Assembly: GCF_011762155.1 (NCBI RefSeq)
Contig: NZ_JAASQL010000001.1
Location: 744,001 to 808,000 of the forward strand
Direction of reading: 5' to 3'
Origin: Wenyingzhuangia heitensis
GTDB lineage: Bacteria; Bacteroidota; Bacteroidia; Flavobacteriales; Flavobacteriaceae
DNA length: 64,000 bases
In this document: positions 51,452-60,561 of the stretch, piece after piece
Position numbering within the stretch: the stretch's first letter is position 1
How the letters are laid out: the number at the start of each line of letters is the position of its first letter
Notes under the pieces: generated by a model
Told to the model about the DNA's origin: nothing
Databases searched by the model: none
Seen by the model: the letters and a program-made list of their open reading frames with translations, nothing else
Made by a program: the position numbers and the translations under genes

Positions 51452-52978
51452 TTATTTTCTTTTCAATTCATACACATCTGTTCTTCTATCTTTTAAGTTT
51501 CTAACACTACCATGTTGATTTAGTTCCTTTAAAAGGCTCAAATCTACATCTGCAATTAAAATCATTTCTGTGTTAGGAGTGGCTTCTGCTTTAATTCCAT
51601 TGCTAGGAAAAGCAAAATCACAAGGAGTAAACACCATAGATTGTGCGTATTGAATGTCCATGTTTTCTACATTAGGCAAGTTTCCTACACTACCCGCAAT
51701 GGCAACGTAACATTCGTTTTCTATAGCTCTTGCTTGGGCACAATGTCTTACTCTAGAATATCCGTTTTGAGTATCTGTTAAGAAAGGAACAAATAAAATA
51801 TCCATTCCGTCATCGGCTAATATTCTGCTTAATTCTGGAAATTCAGAATCGTAACAAATCAAAACTCCAACTTTACCACAATCGGTATCAAAGGTTTGTA
51901 TTTTGTTTCCTCCTTGCATTCCCCAAACTTTTTCTTCATCTGGAGTTACGTGTATTTTTTCGTAACGTTCTATAGATCCATCACGTTTGCATAAATATCC
52001 AACATTGTACAATTTCTCGTCTCTAATTTCGGGCATACTACCCGTAATAATATTAATGTTGTAAGAAATAGACAATTCAGAAAATTTTTGAACAATTTCT
52101 TTGGTATGCTTAGCTAGTTCTCTAATAGCTTTAGCAACAGGTAAGTGATTGTTGCCTGCCATTAAAGGAGCGTTAAAAAATTCTGGAAACAAAGCAAAGT
52201 CCGAACGATATCCCGAAACAGCATCTATAAAATATTCAGCTTGTTTCATCATATCATCTAAACTATCATAAGGTCTCATTTGCCATTGGATCAATCCAAT
52301 TCTAACAACTTCTTTGTTTTGAGTTGCAATTTTTTTAGGTTTTTGGTAGTAAATATTGTCCCATTCTAACAATACAGCAAAGTCGTTAGAACCTGCATCT
52401 CCCTCTAAATATCCTTTGATAATTTTAGAAGGATGAAAATCATTAGAAATCTGAAAGTTCAACACAGGATCGTGAATTTCTTTCATTTTTACTTTTTCTA
52501 TATAAGCCTTAGGGCTTAATTTGTCAGCATATTTATGGTAATTGGGAATTCTACCTCCAAAAGCAATTCCTTTTAAGTTTAAGTTTTCACACAATTCTTT
52601 TCGGTAATCATACAAACGTCTCCCCAAACGTAAACCTCTAAATTCAGGTCTAATAAACACCTCAATACCATACAACATATCCCCTTTGTTGGTGTGGGAG
52701 TTAAACGTATAGTCTTCTGTAATTTCGCTGTATGTATGGTCGTCAGAAAACGTTTCGTAATCCACAATAATAGACAATGCACAACCTGCAATGTGTCCAT
52801 TTACTTTAATTACAACCTGTCCTTCTTTAAATTTACTGATTAGTGTTTTTATATGGTGTTCATCCCAATAAGAGTTTTCAAGATCATGATAAACTTCTAT
52901 CATGGCTTGTTTTAATTCTTGATAATCTTTAATATCAAGATATTTTAATTCAATAGTGTCTATTTCTTTAATGTCCAT
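51452..52978 (-). CDS. GNAT acetyltransferase / carbon-nitrogen hydrolase fusion protein
   Basis: A 508-residue two-domain protein. Residues about 10-160 form a GNAT domain (FIRPEFRGLRLGRRLYDYRKE is the acetyl-CoA loop). Residues about 225-500 form a nitrilase-type amidohydrolase with the catalytic triad Glu in LFPEFFNAP, Lys in ERYEKIHVTPDEE and Cys in VGVLICYDSEFPEL. The fusion is known as a bifunctional family in many bacteria. The substrate is unknown. It is monocistronic, divergent from rpoN, with its own terminator. Confidence 0.93.
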   Translation of the reverse strand: MDIKEIDTIELKYLDIKDYQELKQAMIEVYHDLENSYWDEHHIKTLISKFKEGQVVIKVNGHIAGCALSIIVDYETFSDDHTYSEITEDYTFNSHTNKGDMLYGIEVFIRPEFRGLRLGRRLYDYRKELCENLNLKGIAFGGRIPNYHKYADKLSPKAYIEKVKMKEIHDPVLNFQISNDFHPSKIIKGYLEGDAGSNDFAVLLEWDNIYYQKPKKIATQNKEVVRIGLIQWQMRPYDSLDDMMKQAEYFIDAVSGYRSDFALFPEFFNAPLMAGNNHLPVAKAIRELAKHTKEIVQKFSELSISYNINIITGSMPEIRDEKLYNVGYLCKRDGSIERYEKIHVTPDEEKVWGMQGGNKIQTFDTDCGKVGVLICYDSEFPELSRILADDGMDILFVPFLTDTQNGYSRVRHCAQARAIENECYVAIAGSVGNLPNVENMDIQYAQSMVFTPCDFAFPSNGIKAEATPNTEMILIADVDLSLLKELNQHGSVRNLKDRRTDVYELKRK

Positions 52979-53196
52979 TTGTTAAATATACAATTCCATA
53001 AGCCTTAGGTGGCTAAGTGGAATTTCTTGATTAAAAGTAATTAATTTTTTGATGATTTTATCAATAAAAATAAAAATGTGGAAGAATATAGGAAAATATT
53101 TTTTAATTCGGCATAAAATTTGATTAGTGGATTGCTTGTTTCTAACAAATACTTTACTTACCTTAGTTTTATAGGTTATAAGAACACCCAATTCAG

Positions 53197-54651
53197 ATGC
53201 TAAAACAAAGCTTAAATTTAAAATTATCTCAAAAATTATCTCCTCAACAAATTCAGTTGATGAAAATGATTCAATTGCCTACTCAAGCTTTTGAACAGAG
53301 ACTAAAACAAGAGATTGAAGAAAATCCTGCTTTAGAGTCTGGAAAAGAAAAAGAAGAGGATTACGAAGATTCTTATGATGATTATGCAGAAGAAGGAAAT
53401 GAATCTATTTCTGCCGATGATATTAATATAGATGAGTATTTAAGCGATGATGACATTCCTAGTTATAAACTGCAAGCCAATAATTATTCTGCCGATGATG
53501 AGGATAGAGATGTACCTTATGCAGGAGGATTAAGTTTTCACCAGTCGTTAATCAATCAGCTAAATACCTTTACGCTTTCTGATGAAGAGTATGCAATTGC
53601 AGAATTTTTAGTAGGAAGTATTAATGACAATGGATATTTAAGAAGAGAAACCTTAGATATTGTTGATGATTTAGCATTTACCCAAAATATTTTTACAGAA
53701 GAAGGTAAAGTAGAAGATATTTTATATGATGTGGTTCAGAAATTAGAACCCTTAGGAGTTGGAGCAAGAGATTTAAAAGAATGTTTAATTATTCAGCTAG
53801 AAGGAAAAAGACCAACTAGAGCTGTAGAATTGGCTATTCAAATATTAGATCAGGCATTTGACCCTTTTGTGAAAAAACACTACGAAAAGTTATTGCATAA
53901 GTTTGAAATTACACAAGACGAACTTAAAGAAGCAATTAAAGAAATAGAAAAATTAAACCCTAAACCCGGAAGTTCTATTGTAGGAAATTCTAAAATTGTA
54001 GAACAAATTGTTCCTGATTTTACCATTAGAGTTGCTGATGGGGAGGTAGAGTTGTTGTTAAATTCTAGAAATGCACCGGAACTGCATGTTTCTAGGGAAT
54101 ATAATAACATGTTAAAAGGATATCAAGAGGCAAAAACAAAAACCAAATCTCAAAAAGATGCTGTTTTGTTTATCAAGCAAAAGTTAGATTCTGCCAAATG
54201 GTTTATAGATGCTATTAAACAAAGGCAACAGACTTTAATGGTAACAATGAGTTGTATTATAGACATCCAAAGAGAATACTTGTTAACAGGGGATGAAAGC
54301 AAGTTAAGACCCATGATTTTAAAAGATGTTGCCGAGAAAATTAACATGGACATTTCTACAGTGTCTCGTGTTGCCAATAGTAAATATGCATCTACACCTT
54401 ACGGAACTAAGTTGGTGAAAGAGTTTTTCTCAGAGTCAATGAAAAATGATCAGGGAGAAGATGTTTCTACAAGAGAAATTAAAAGTATTTTAAAAACAGT
54501 GGTGGCAGAAGAGGATAAGAAAAAACCGTTAACAGACGATAAATTATCGGCACATTTGAAAGAAAAAGGTTATTTAATAGCGCGTAGAACAGTCGCTAAA
54601 TATAGAGAGCAATTAGATATTCCGGTTGCCCGATTAAGAAAAGAAATGTAA
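53197..54651 (+). CDS. rpoN: RNA polymerase sigma-54 factor
   Basis: A 484-residue sigma-54. Region I is MLKQSLNLKLSQKLSPQQIQ with the Gln-rich start, an acidic region II follows (residues 50-85), then the core-binding domain. The C-terminal RpoN box ARRTVAKYRE (about residues 463-472) recognises the -24 promoter element. Transcription with this factor needs an AAA+ activator; none is encoded in this window. It is followed by a membrane protein gene after two bases. Confidence 0.97.
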   Translation: MLKQSLNLKLSQKLSPQQIQLMKMIQLPTQAFEQRLKQEIEENPALESGKEKEEDYEDSYDDYAEEGNESISADDINIDEYLSDDDIPSYKLQANNYSADDEDRDVPYAGGLSFHQSLINQLNTFTLSDEEYAIAEFLVGSINDNGYLRRETLDIVDDLAFTQNIFTEEGKVEDILYDVVQKLEPLGVGARDLKECLIIQLEGKRPTRAVELAIQILDQAFDPFVKKHYEKLLHKFEITQDELKEAIKEIEKLNPKPGSSIVGNSKIVEQIVPDFTIRVADGEVELLLNSRNAPELHVSREYNNMLKGYQEAKTKTKSQKDAVLFIKQKLDSAKWFIDAIKQRQQTLMVTMSCIIDIQREYLLTGDESKLRPMILKDVAEKINMDISTVSRVANSKYASTPYGTKLVKEFFSESMKNDQGEDVSTREIKSILKTVVAEEDKKKPLTDDKLSAHLKEKGYLIARRTVAKYREQLDIPVARLRKEM

Positions 54652-54653
54652 GT

Positions 54654-55253
54654 ATGGATAAATTTTATAAAGTAATTTCATACATTCTTCATCCTGTTTT
54701 TTTACCATCTATAGCAACAGGTATTTATTTGTCAGTTTTACCATTGCCTTTATCATCTGCTCAAAAATATTTAGTCTTTTTTATTGTTTTAGGGAGTACT
54801 TTGGTAGTGCCTCTAGCTACTTTATTTTTATTAAGGTTGGTAGGGATTGTAAAAACCAATCAGGCAGAAACCATACAAGAAAGAAAAATTCCTGTTCTAT
54901 TAATGATTGCAAATTATTTGTTTTTAGCGTATGCACTGCAAGAAATATGGCAATTGAGAGAGTTAATTATCTTGGCTTATGCTACCGCCGTGGGATTAAT
55001 TGTAACTAGTTTTATGTTTTATACTAAAACAAAAATTAGCCTACATATGTTAGGGTTGGCCGGTTTGTTAGGCTTTACACTTATTTATGGGGAAAATTAC
55101 GAATATGCTAATAAAACAATAGCGTTAATTGTGGCTTTGTTAGGGGGGCTGGCTACTGCCAGACTACAGCTAAAAGCCCATAATATTAAAGAAATCATAT
55201 GGGGGATTTCCCTAGGATTATTATTGCCTATAGTGTTGAGCTACTTTTTATAG
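54654..55253 (+). CDS. Polytopic membrane protein, possibly PAP2-related
   Basis: A 199-residue protein with about six hydrophobic helices. I do not recognise it firmly. The segment KTKISLHMLGLAGLLGF and the later ATARLQLKAHNIKEIIWGISLG recall the His-containing motifs of PAP2-type phosphatases, although the full phosphatase signature is not complete. It begins two bases after the rpoN stop and so is cotranscribed. Its end overlaps the convergent barrel-protein gene by six bases. Confidence 0.65.
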   Translation: MDKFYKVISYILHPVFLPSIATGIYLSVLPLPLSSAQKYLVFFIVLGSTLVVPLATLFLLRLVGIVKTNQAETIQERKIPVLLMIANYLFLAYALQEIWQLRELIILAYATAVGLIVTSFMFYTKTKISLHMLGLAGLLGFTLIYGENYEYANKTIALIVALLGGLATARLQLKAHNIKEIIWGISLGLLLPIVLSYFL

Positions 55254-55922
55254 GATATAAAATAGCACTCCAATTTTTAATTGATTAAAGCTAAGTTTTT
55301 GGTCGTCAATAGTTCTTACAGAATCTTTAAAAGGAGATTTTAGATAGTATTTAAGATGAAGATTCCAGGTGCCTAAACCAATAGAGGTGTAAACGGTATA
55401 GTTAATTTTAGTTAAATCCTCTAAATCAGAATACGTCACGGTTTTTGATCCTACGTTAAATTCTGTTTTACTACTAATGTTATAAACAGCAGAAGCCCCA
55501 GTATAAATTCTCCAAAAGCTATTATTCGTAGGGGTTGAAGTTCTCCATCTAAACTCAAAAGGAATTTCTATATTATGGGATTGATATTTGTAGCTACTAA
55601 AATCATTGCTAATAGCATAATCAAAGTTAGTTCCGTTGGGAGTAGCGGTAATATTAGGTCTTAGAATGTCGTAACTATAGCCAATACCTATTCCTAAACC
55701 AATGTTTCTTTTTTTATTTAGAGGCATGTCTTTTATAAAACCTGCATCAAAACTATAAGGGACACCATTGTTGTTAATCCCCTTGTTGTAGGTAACGAAA
55801 CTATTGTATTGTACTCCTATATATAGCTGATCTTCATAGTATTTTTCATCAGCATACAGTTTATCTTGAGCAGTCAAAATAAGAGGAGTGATGAAAAATA
55901 ATATAAAAGAAAAAAGTTTCAT
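55248..55922 (-). CDS. Outer membrane beta-barrel protein (PorT-like)
   Basis: A 224-residue exported protein with a signal peptide (MKLFSFILFFITPLILTAQ, residues 1-19). Alternating beta-strand sequence runs from residue 30 to the end (IGLGIGIGYSYDIL; FRWRTSTP; LKIGVLFYIL), as expected for a small eight-to-ten-stranded barrel of the PorT/outer-membrane-protein type found in Bacteroidota. Its role is unknown; some relatives act in type IX secretion. It begins directly after the rsmG stop codon. Confidence 0.72.
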   Translation of the reverse strand: MKLFSFILFFITPLILTAQDKLYADEKYYEDQLYIGVQYNSFVTYNKGINNNGVPYSFDAGFIKDMPLNKKRNIGLGIGIGYSYDILRPNITATPNGTNFDYAISNDFSSYKYQSHNIEIPFEFRWRTSTPTNNSFWRIYTGASAVYNISSKTEFNVGSKTVTYSDLEDLTKINYTVYTSIGLGTWNLHLKYYLKSPFKDSVRTIDDQKLSFNQLKIGVLFYIL

Positions 55923-56567
55923 TTAACGAGTGGGCTTAAATTTTAAAGGCAAATGGACTACTTTTTTGGTTTCAAAAAAGTCTTCTTCAAAATAGTTAGG
56001 CAAATCATATAGAGTAACACTCGCAAATTCTTTTAACTCCTCTGTTAAATCACCTCCTTTTAAATATAGAATTCCGTTTTTAAGTGTGTGGTTTTGTTTT
56101 TTTGCACATTTCTTTTTTACCCATTTTACAAAATCGGGCATGGCGGTTACGGCTCTACTTACCACAAAATCAAATTCACCTTTTACTTTTTCTGCTCGCA
56201 TATGTTCTGCAGTTAAGTTGGTTAGTCCAATTCCTTCGGCAACTCCATTTACGACTTTAATTTTTTTACCAATAGAATCTACTAATAAAAACTCTGTTTC
56301 TGGAAATAAAATGGCTAGCGGTATTCCTGGGAATCCACCTCCTGTACCTACGTCTAAAATTCTAGCTCCGGGTTTAAAAGGTTGTACTTTTGCTATTCCT
56401 AAAGAATGCAATACGTGTCTAATGTATAACTCATCAATATCTTTTCTAGAAATTACGTTTATTTGAGCATTCCACTCTTTGTATAAACTTTCTAATTTGG
56501 TAAATTGAGCTATCTGATTTTCTGTTAAATCAGGAAAATATTTTAAAATTATATCTACTGTAATCAT
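55923..56567 (-). CDS. rsmG: 16S rRNA (guanine(527)-N7)-methyltransferase
   Basis: A 214-residue SAM-dependent enzyme that methylates G527 of 16S rRNA. I use the ATG at 56565-56567 (MITVDIILKYFPDL); the three-residue extension begins with TTG. Motifs are NVISRKDIDELYIRHVLHSL, RILDVGTGGGFPGIPLAI (about residues 68-85, SAM site), and FDFVVSRAVTAMP. A full TAnnTTTG element (minus strand TACTTTTG, 56574-56581) lies right before the start, so the transcript may be nearly leaderless. Confidence 0.94.
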   Translation of the reverse strand: MITVDIILKYFPDLTENQIAQFTKLESLYKEWNAQINVISRKDIDELYIRHVLHSLGIAKVQPFKPGARILDVGTGGGFPGIPLAILFPETEFLLVDSIGKKIKVVNGVAEGIGLTNLTAEHMRAEKVKGEFDFVVSRAVTAMPDFVKWVKKKCAKKQNHTLKNGILYLKGGDLTEELKEFASVTLYDLPNYFEEDFFETKKVVHLPLKFKPTR

Positions 56568-56708
56568 ACAAGGCAAAAGTAATTTATTTCGTTTGAAAAT
56601 GGATTAGGAATCTTATTATTTGATTAAATGTTCTTTACATATATTAGAAAAGCGTTTAAAACTTAAATTTCTTGTGTCAATATTAAATTATTGTGAATAA
56701 AAAATGGT

Positions 56709-56716
56709 TATTTTTG
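56709..56716 (+). promoter_or_regulatory. Putative -7 element for the desaturase gene
   Basis: TATTTTTG matches TAnnTTTG 22 bases before the ATG. A partial -33 (ATTG, 56690-56693) is only 15 bases upstream. Confidence 0.4.
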
Positions 56717-56738
56717 TAGACTGAATATATAAGAATAA

Positions 56739-57830
56739 ATGCGACAAATAAGTTTTTCTAAAGATCAAAACAAATTGTTTTTTAAAACTCTAAATCAAAG
56801 AGTTAATAAATACTTTAGGGATAACAACCTAAAGCGCACAGGGAATTGGTTGCTTTATATCAAGGCCGTATTAATGTTTTCGTTACTGTTTGTGCCTTAT
56901 TTTTTACTGTTGTTGGTTCCTATGAATACTATTATGCAAATTATTATGTGTGTAATTATGGGCTTAGGAATGGCTGGTGTAGGTATGAACGTGATGCACG
57001 ATAGCAATCATGGTTCTTTTTCTAGTAAATGGTGGGTAAATCAGTTATTAGGAAACAGTATTTATATTTTGGCAGGGAATGTTTATAACTGGAAAGTACA
57101 ACACAATTTATTACATCATACCTATACAAATATAGAAGGAGTTGATGAGGATATAGATATACAAGGAGTGATTAGATTGTCTAAACATGCAAAATGGAAA
57201 CCGTTTCATAAATATCAAAAAGTTTATGCCTTTTTTTTATACGGATTGTTGACAATTCAATGGGCATTGGTGGTAGATTTTAGGCAAACTCCCAAATACA
57301 TAAAGCATGGTCTAAGTGCAGAGGGAGAGTTGAATCCCAAAAAAGAATGGGCTTTACTAATCATGACAAAAATAGTGTATTATCTGTTTTGGTTGGTGTT
57401 ACCAATGTTGGTGTTGCCTATAACTTGGTATGTATGGTTTATAGGTTTCTTTATAATGCATTATGTAGCAGGATTTATTTTAAGTGTTGTTTTTCAACTA
57501 GCTCACATTACAGATTCTGTTGAGGTAATATCGCCAGAAGAGTTAGAAAAAGAAGAAAGAAGTTGGGCGGCACATCAATTGTTAGAAACTGCAAATTTTG
57601 CTACCAAAAATAAGTTTGTTTCTTTCTTTTTAGGAGGTTTAAACTTTCAGATAGAACATCATATTTTTCCAACCATTTCACACGTACATTATAAAGATTT
57701 GGCAAAAATAGTAAAGAAAACAGCATCAGAATTTCAATTACCGTATTACGAATATGAAACAATGAAAGAAGCATTGTCAGCACATATCAATCAATTGATT
57801 ATTTTAGGAAAACAACCCCAGTTGGGATAA
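56739..57830 (+). CDS. Membrane fatty acid desaturase
   Basis: A 363-residue di-iron desaturase. The three histidine boxes are intact: HDSNHG (about residue 87), HNLLHH (about 123) and QIEHH (about 305), giving eight His ligands. Four membrane segments fall between about 45-90 and 205-250. It most resembles the acyl-lipid or acyl-CoA front-end/linoleoyl-type desaturases common in Bacteroidota, which insert a double bond to keep membranes fluid. It is followed after 24 bases by an aminotransferase gene, probably in the same transcript. Confidence 0.92.
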   Translation: MRQISFSKDQNKLFFKTLNQRVNKYFRDNNLKRTGNWLLYIKAVLMFSLLFVPYFLLLLVPMNTIMQIIMCVIMGLGMAGVGMNVMHDSNHGSFSSKWWVNQLLGNSIYILAGNVYNWKVQHNLLHHTYTNIEGVDEDIDIQGVIRLSKHAKWKPFHKYQKVYAFFLYGLLTIQWALVVDFRQTPKYIKHGLSAEGELNPKKEWALLIMTKIVYYLFWLVLPMLVLPITWYVWFIGFFIMHYVAGFILSVVFQLAHITDSVEVISPEELEKEERSWAAHQLLETANFATKNKFVSFFLGGLNFQIEHHIFPTISHVHYKDLAKIVKKTASEFQLPYYEYETMKEALSAHINQLIILGKQPQLG

Positions 57831-57854
57831 CAACTATATATACTTACAATTAAA

Positions 57855-59042
57855 ATGGAACAACATTTATCAGACAGAATTACAGGTCTACCAGCATCTG
57901 CTACTTTAGCAATGGCTGCCAAAGCAAGAGAGTTAAAAGCAGCAGGAAAAGACATTATTAGTTTAAGTTTAGGAGAGCCAGACTTTAATACACCAGAATA
58001 TATTAAAGATGCAGCTATACAAGCAATTAATGATAACTATAACTCTTACAGTCCTGTAGATGGTTATGCAGATTTAAAAGAAGCAATTTCTTTAAAATTT
58101 AAGAGAGATAATAATTTAGATTACAAACCAAGCCAAATTGTTGTTTCTACAGGAGCTAAACAGTCTTTAGCAAACATTACTCAAGTATTATTAAATCCAG
58201 GAGATGAGGTTTTATTACCTGCACCATATTGGGTTTCTTATTCGGCATTAGGTATTTTAGGAGGAGCTACTTACAAAGAAATTCCATCTACTATAGATAC
58301 AGATTTTAAAATTACACCAGCACAATTAGAAGCTGCTATTACACCAAAAACAAAATTGGTTTTCTTTAACTCGCCAAACAACCCTAGTGGAACTGTTTAT
58401 ACAGAAGAAGATTACAAAGCATTGGCTGCAGTTTTAGAGAAATATCCAACTATTTTTATTATTTCTGATGAAATTTATGAGCACATTAACTATGGTACTC
58501 CAAACTTTAGTATTGCTTGTATTCCATCTATGTATGATAGAACAATTACCGTAAACGGATTGGCAAAAGCATTTGCAATGACTGGTTGGAGAATTGGTTA
58601 CATTGGTGCTCCAGAGTGGATTGCGAAGGCTTGTACCAAAATGCAAGGGCAAATTACATCTGGAACAAACTGTATCGCTCAAAGAGCTGCTATTACAGCA
58701 TTAACAGAGCCTGTTTCTAGAATTGGTTATATGGTAGAAGAGTTCCAAAAACGTAGAGATATGATGTTGGAATTATTAGGAGCTATTGAAGGATTTAAAT
58801 TAAATGTTCCTAAAGGAGCTTTCTATATTTTCCCTGATGTATCTGCTTTCTTTGGAAAAACATTTAAAGGAAAGACTATTGAAACAGCAGCTGACTTTTC
58901 TATGTTGTTGTTAGAAGAAGCTAATGTAGCAACTGTGTCTGGAGAATCTTTTGGAGCTCCAACATGTATTCGTATTTCTTACGCAGCATCAGAAGCTCAA
59001 TTAAAAGAAGCTGTGGCTAGAATTAAAGCAGTATTAGCTTAA
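57855..59042 (+). CDS. Pyridoxal-phosphate aminotransferase, aspartate type
   Basis: A 395-residue class I/II aminotransferase. Motifs are LSLGEPDFNTP (about residue 37), VVSTGAKQSLANITQVLLNP, FNSPNNPSGTVY (about 173), IISDEIYEHI, and the PLP-lysine region VNGLAKAFAMTGWRIGYIG (about 233-251), with the substrate-binding Arg in CIRISYAAS. The family transfers amino groups between aspartate and 2-oxoglutarate, and members often accept prephenate or aromatic amino acids. The gene is closed by a strong terminator. Confidence 0.92.
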   Translation: MEQHLSDRITGLPASATLAMAAKARELKAAGKDIISLSLGEPDFNTPEYIKDAAIQAINDNYNSYSPVDGYADLKEAISLKFKRDNNLDYKPSQIVVSTGAKQSLANITQVLLNPGDEVLLPAPYWVSYSALGILGGATYKEIPSTIDTDFKITPAQLEAAITPKTKLVFFNSPNNPSGTVYTEEDYKALAAVLEKYPTIFIISDEIYEHINYGTPNFSIACIPSMYDRTITVNGLAKAFAMTGWRIGYIGAPEWIAKACTKMQGQITSGTNCIAQRAAITALTEPVSRIGYMVEEFQKRRDMMLELLGAIEGFKLNVPKGAFYIFPDVSAFFGKTFKGKTIETAADFSMLLLEEANVATVSGESFGAPTCIRISYAASEAQLKEAVARIKAVLA

Positions 59043-59067
59043 TAAGCACTTTTTTTAGCATATATAA

Positions 59068-59101
59068 TAAAACCGCTCTTGTTCACAAGAGCGGTTTTTT
59101 G
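59068..59101. terminator. Strong bidirectional terminator
   Basis: AAAACCGCTCTTGT and ACAAGAGCGGTTTT form a 14-bp stem with a two-base nominal loop, followed by T on the right and A-rich sequence on the left. It lies between the aminotransferase and the convergent porin gene. Confidence 0.88.
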
Positions 59102-59170
59102 TTGTTAAGATATTTTAGGATATAGAAACTGTATATGTTTCTCAGGTAAGAACTTTGGTAGGTTTCTAAC

Positions 59171-60385
59171 TTAAAAATGGACTTCAAATTGAAGTCTTAA
59201 TTGTAGTCCTTCAGGCATGGAATCAACCGTTGTGTAACTTAAATCTGTTTGCACTTTTAATTTATGTCCTACAATATATTTTGAAACTCCTAAGGTATAT
59301 TGCTCAGTGGTGTTTCCTATGCCTTTATAGTCTATTTGTGTGTATCTAGTAGCTATTTCGTAATTGTTATTAAATAAATAACCTGTAGCTAAATTGTATG
59401 CTTTTCCTGTTTTAACAGGATTTGTACCTATTGTAGTGTCATCAGCATTTCTGTATGCAAATTCTCCCATAGCGGAATAGCCATTGTGTTTATACATAAA
59501 ATCAACAAAAGTTGTGTTTACATCTGTCATAGTAAACACGTGGTCTTCTGCACTACCACTATCATCAATTAAGTCTATAATACTACCTTGACTACCTCTT
59601 TGTCTAGAAGCTCTATCGTTATGGTTGTAGGTAGCACCGATAGCTAATTTTGGAATAGGCTCTCTTTTTAAATCACTTCCTTTATAGTCTCCTTTACTAA
59701 TAAAAGCACCAAATGGTAAAACTTCTATTCTACTAGTGTATTGTTGTCCTCCAACATTTCCTGTGGTGATATTTCTTCCTTCTCCTTGGGTGATGGCAAA
59801 AATTTCTCTAATTAATAATTGTTTCCCTATAATGTGATTGTTTCTTAATTGAAACCCCATATCTCTGTCTAAGGTAAATTCTTTGTTTAGTAAAGATCTA
59901 TCTACCAATTGCATATTTGCTGACGAAATAACACGTTCACGGTTACCAGGCAGTTTTGTTTGCCCAGCCCATAATTCTAAATTTTTATAGAAGTTCCATT
60001 TTAGAACGGCATCAAGAATTAGTTTAGAGCCTGACTTGGTGTACACTGAAGCAGATCCGACATCGTTGTTGGACATTCCCAATTCAATTTTGTATTTAAC
60101 TTTTGGGGAAAGGACAAAACCATCAAACTTTAAACGGTACCTTCTTACTTTAGTGTCGGTTTTAAAATTGTTTTGAGTAAAATTAAATTGATTATTTATG
60201 TCTGTCTCTAAGCCAACAGAAGTAAGGTATTGCATTCTTAATCCTAACTTCATACTCCAGGTACTGTCTTTAGAGATCGTATTAAAAATTCCTTTACCAA
60301 AAGTGTTTTTTCCTATTTCTTGAGCGTTTAATTTTGCTATTGATAGGATTAGAGTAATCAGTATTACCGTATTCGCTTTATTCAT
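59171..60385 (-). CDS. Phosphate-selective porin O/P family outer membrane protein
   Basis: A 404-residue exported porin with a signal peptide (residues 1-21, ending LNAQ). The barrel region has the OprO/OprP pattern: SMKLGLRMQYL, KVRRYRLKFDGFVLSPKVKYKIELG (about residues 78-102), WAGQTKLPGNRERVISSANMQLVDRS and a final LQLRLQFEVHF. Pairing with a PiT-type phosphate transporter next door suggests phosphate passage across the outer membrane. It has its own near-consensus promoter. Confidence 0.88.
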   Translation of the reverse strand: MNKANTVILITLILSIAKLNAQEIGKNTFGKGIFNTISKDSTWSMKLGLRMQYLTSVGLETDINNQFNFTQNNFKTDTKVRRYRLKFDGFVLSPKVKYKIELGMSNNDVGSASVYTKSGSKLILDAVLKWNFYKNLELWAGQTKLPGNRERVISSANMQLVDRSLLNKEFTLDRDMGFQLRNNHIIGKQLLIREIFAITQGEGRNITTGNVGGQQYTSRIEVLPFGAFISKGDYKGSDLKREPIPKLAIGATYNHNDRASRQRGSQGSIIDLIDDSGSAEDHVFTMTDVNTTFVDFMYKHNGYSAMGEFAYRNADDTTIGTNPVKTGKAYNLATGYLFNNNYEIATRYTQIDYKGIGNTTEQYTLGVSKYIVGHKLKVQTDLSYTTVDSMPEGLQLRLQFEVHF

Positions 60386-60405
60386 ATAAAAAGTAAATAA
60401 AGGAG

Positions 60406-60436
60406 CAAATGTATGTTAATTTAATGTTAACACAAA
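60406..60436 (-). promoter_or_regulatory. Porin promoter (perfect Bacteroidota consensus)
   Basis: Read on the minus strand: TTTG (60433-60436), 19 bases, then TACATTTG (60406-60413). Both boxes and the spacing match TTTG-N19-TAnnTTTG exactly. The start codon is 21 bases further on. Confidence 0.78.
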
Positions 60437-60509
60437 GAAGATAGTTTTTTTATAGAAAACTAATTTTACTGGGTTTTAAGTGTTGTGCATGATTAATTTA
60501 ATGCAAAAT

Positions 60510-60542
60510 AAAAGCCCTCTTAGTTTTACTAAGAGGGCTTTG
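60510..60542 (-). terminator. Terminator after the PiT transporter gene
   Basis: AAAGCCCTCTTAGT and ACTAAGAGGGCTTT form a 14-bp stem with a short loop. On the minus strand TTTTATTTTG follows. With the porin promoter just downstream, the two genes are separate transcription units. Confidence 0.82.
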
Positions 60543-60561
60543 TTAATGTATGTGTTACGTA

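Noticed and set aside
52982-53191. 69-residue minus-strand ORF upstream of the GNAT-nitrilase gene
   Set aside because: It fills the divergent rpoN promoter region, has no recognisable motif and would leave no room for promoters.
56086-56466. 126-residue plus-strand ORF within rsmG
   Set aside because: It is antisense to a complete rsmG with all motifs; composition is that of a shadow frame.
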